This document shows, in pieces, positions 6,263 through 7,055 of a stretch of DNA of 7,055 bases. The DNA comes from CAZDUS01 sp044344495 (GTDB lineage: Bacteria; Verrucomicrobiota; Kiritimatiellia; CAIKKV01; CAITUY01): the NCBI GenBank assembly GCA_044344495.1, contig JBIJCW010000119.1:1-7055 (forward strand), in the 5' to 3' direction. The notes under the pieces are model-generated. The model had not been told where the DNA came from. It searched no databases and was given only the letters and a program-made list of their open reading frames with translations. A program made the position numbers and the translations under genes. Each line of letters opens with the position of its first letter. The first letter of the stretch is position 1.

Positions 6263-7055
6263 TTATTCCATTTTCCGCTGTAGCCAGGCGGCGAGGGCCA
6301 GGGGCAGGGCGCCGGCATAGAGGAGCAGGTGCACGAGGGAAGGGGCGGGAACGGCTGGCGCCAGGCGCGCCAGATTCCAGTACACCACCAGGCACGACAG
6401 CCATACCACGCCCAGGTTTGCCAGTGTGTCGGAGGAGGCGATCCATTGCAGTCCCGGCGTTCGCCGGTGCGTGAAGGGGAAAAGAAGGTTGGAGCCCATG
6501 AATCCGCATTGATCGAGCAGGGCATGCAAGGCCCAGGCGCCGCCGGCGATGACACCGGCTGTCCATCCGAGATTCCATCCGAGGGCCAGTCCGATGGCGC
6601 CCGCCACAGGAAGACTGTGGCTCCAATGGCGATGCCAGGGGATGAAACGGGCCTGGACCCGGCCATCGGAACGTGGTTCGAAGTCGAAGGAAGGTCCGCT
6701 AAAGATATCCATTTCCGTTGTGGCGGTGTAATCCGTGGCGACTGCACAGGGCAGGGCGGCGACCGCTTCGGCGGGCGGGTGCGGTTGGTCTGGAACGGGA
6801 TGGCGGCTGGTGGTGACGATGCCGGTATAGGCGACGACAAGGCGTTTGGCCGGGCCATTCAGCGTGATGCGGAATTGATGCCACAGGCCGGCGCCGGGTT
6901 GAGACGTGTGCAGTTGGATGCGTGTTGTTTTCCTGGTTTCGTGGGTCCGGCCAATCGCCTCGGCGAGGGCGGTGGCGAGCAGGGCAGGGTCGGGGCGGGA
7001 AGGGTCCGGGATCACCTCCACGTCGTGCGGGTGCAGGAAGCGGAGCAACTTAAAG
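6263..7055 (-). CDS. Membrane protein with YdjM/DUF457-like (putative metal-dependent hydrolase) core, 5' end at or beyond window edge
   Basis: The gene reads leftward and stops at 6263-6265. Numbering is from a TTG at 7048-7046. The frame stays open to the window edge, so the true start may lie outside. Residues 138-145 (WHRHWSHS) and the HALLD block at 175-179, followed by GSNLLFPF, fit the YdjM/DUF457 inner-membrane family. That family carries an HRG.THS-like motif and a later H..LD, thought to bind metal. Four hydrophobic segments are visible at ~145-164, ~163-180, ~208-229 and ~237-257. The first ~113 residues look soluble, with no membrane segment and no family I recognise. They keep the same codon character, so they are probably part of the protein. 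An internal ATG (residue 113) could start a shorter form but lacks a well-spaced ribosome binding site. The gene is convergent with the HA-repeat gene and has its own transcription unit. Enzymatic activity is unproven for the family. Confidence 0.75.
   Translation of the reverse strand, partial: FKLLRFLHPHDVEVIPDPSRPDPALLATALAEAIGRTHETRKTTRIQLHTSQPGAGLWHQFRITLNGPAKRLVVAYTGIVTTSRHPVPDQPHPPAEAVAALPCAVATDYTATTEMDIFSGPSFDFEPRSDGRVQARFIPWHRHWSHSLPVAGAIGLALGWNLGWTAGVIAGGAWALHALLDQCGFMGSNLLFPFTHRRTPGLQWIASSDTLANLGVVWLSCLVVYWNLARLAPAVPAPSLVHLLLYAGALPLALAAWLQRKME

Overview
This is a GC-rich stretch (roughly 60% by eye) of an ordinary bacterial chromosome. It holds seven confidently coding genes, plus the possible tail of an eighth at the left edge. 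Six run on the + strand and the last runs on the - strand. No tRNA, rRNA, transposase, phage gene or CRISPR array was seen. The heavy use of GGG and GTG codons, the stand-alone helicase-associated repeat protein and the secreted protein without an obvious family would suit a PVC-type bacterium (Verrucomicrobia/Kiritimatiellota) or a similar environmental lineage. That placement is a low-confidence impression, not a result.

Layout. Positions 1-120 may encode the last ~39 residues of an upstream protein. From 157 to 5347, five genes read in the same direction with gaps of 4, 50, 14 and 2 nt, which looks like one operon. They are carA (small, glutaminase subunit of carbamoyl-phosphate synthetase), guaA (GMP synthase), a 3-methyladenine/alkyladenine DNA glycosylase of the AAG/MPG family, a secreted protein with two internal repeats and a thioredoxin-like C-terminus lacking CXXC, and an extended short-chain dehydrogenase of the RmlD/MAT2B type. 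After a 78-nt gap comes a 249-aa protein with two helicase-associated (HA) repeats at 5426-6175. A heptamer-built inverted repeat (6187-6235) then separates it from a convergent - strand gene for a membrane protein with a YdjM/DUF457-like core, which is cut by the right window edge.

How the genes fit together. carA and guaA both encode class I glutamine amidotransferases. Their products feed pyrimidine/arginine and guanine nucleotide synthesis, and the two genes are probably translationally coupled because the guaA ribosome binding site lies in the last codons of carA. carB is not in the window. The glycosylase adds base-excision repair to a nucleotide-centred cluster, while the two genes after it have no obvious link to nucleotide metabolism.

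The least explained parts are the thioredoxin-like secreted protein, the HA-repeat protein with its unassigned C-terminal domain, the soluble N-terminal half of the DUF457-like protein, and the heptamer repeat. Nothing here amounts to a clear new defence or mobile system.
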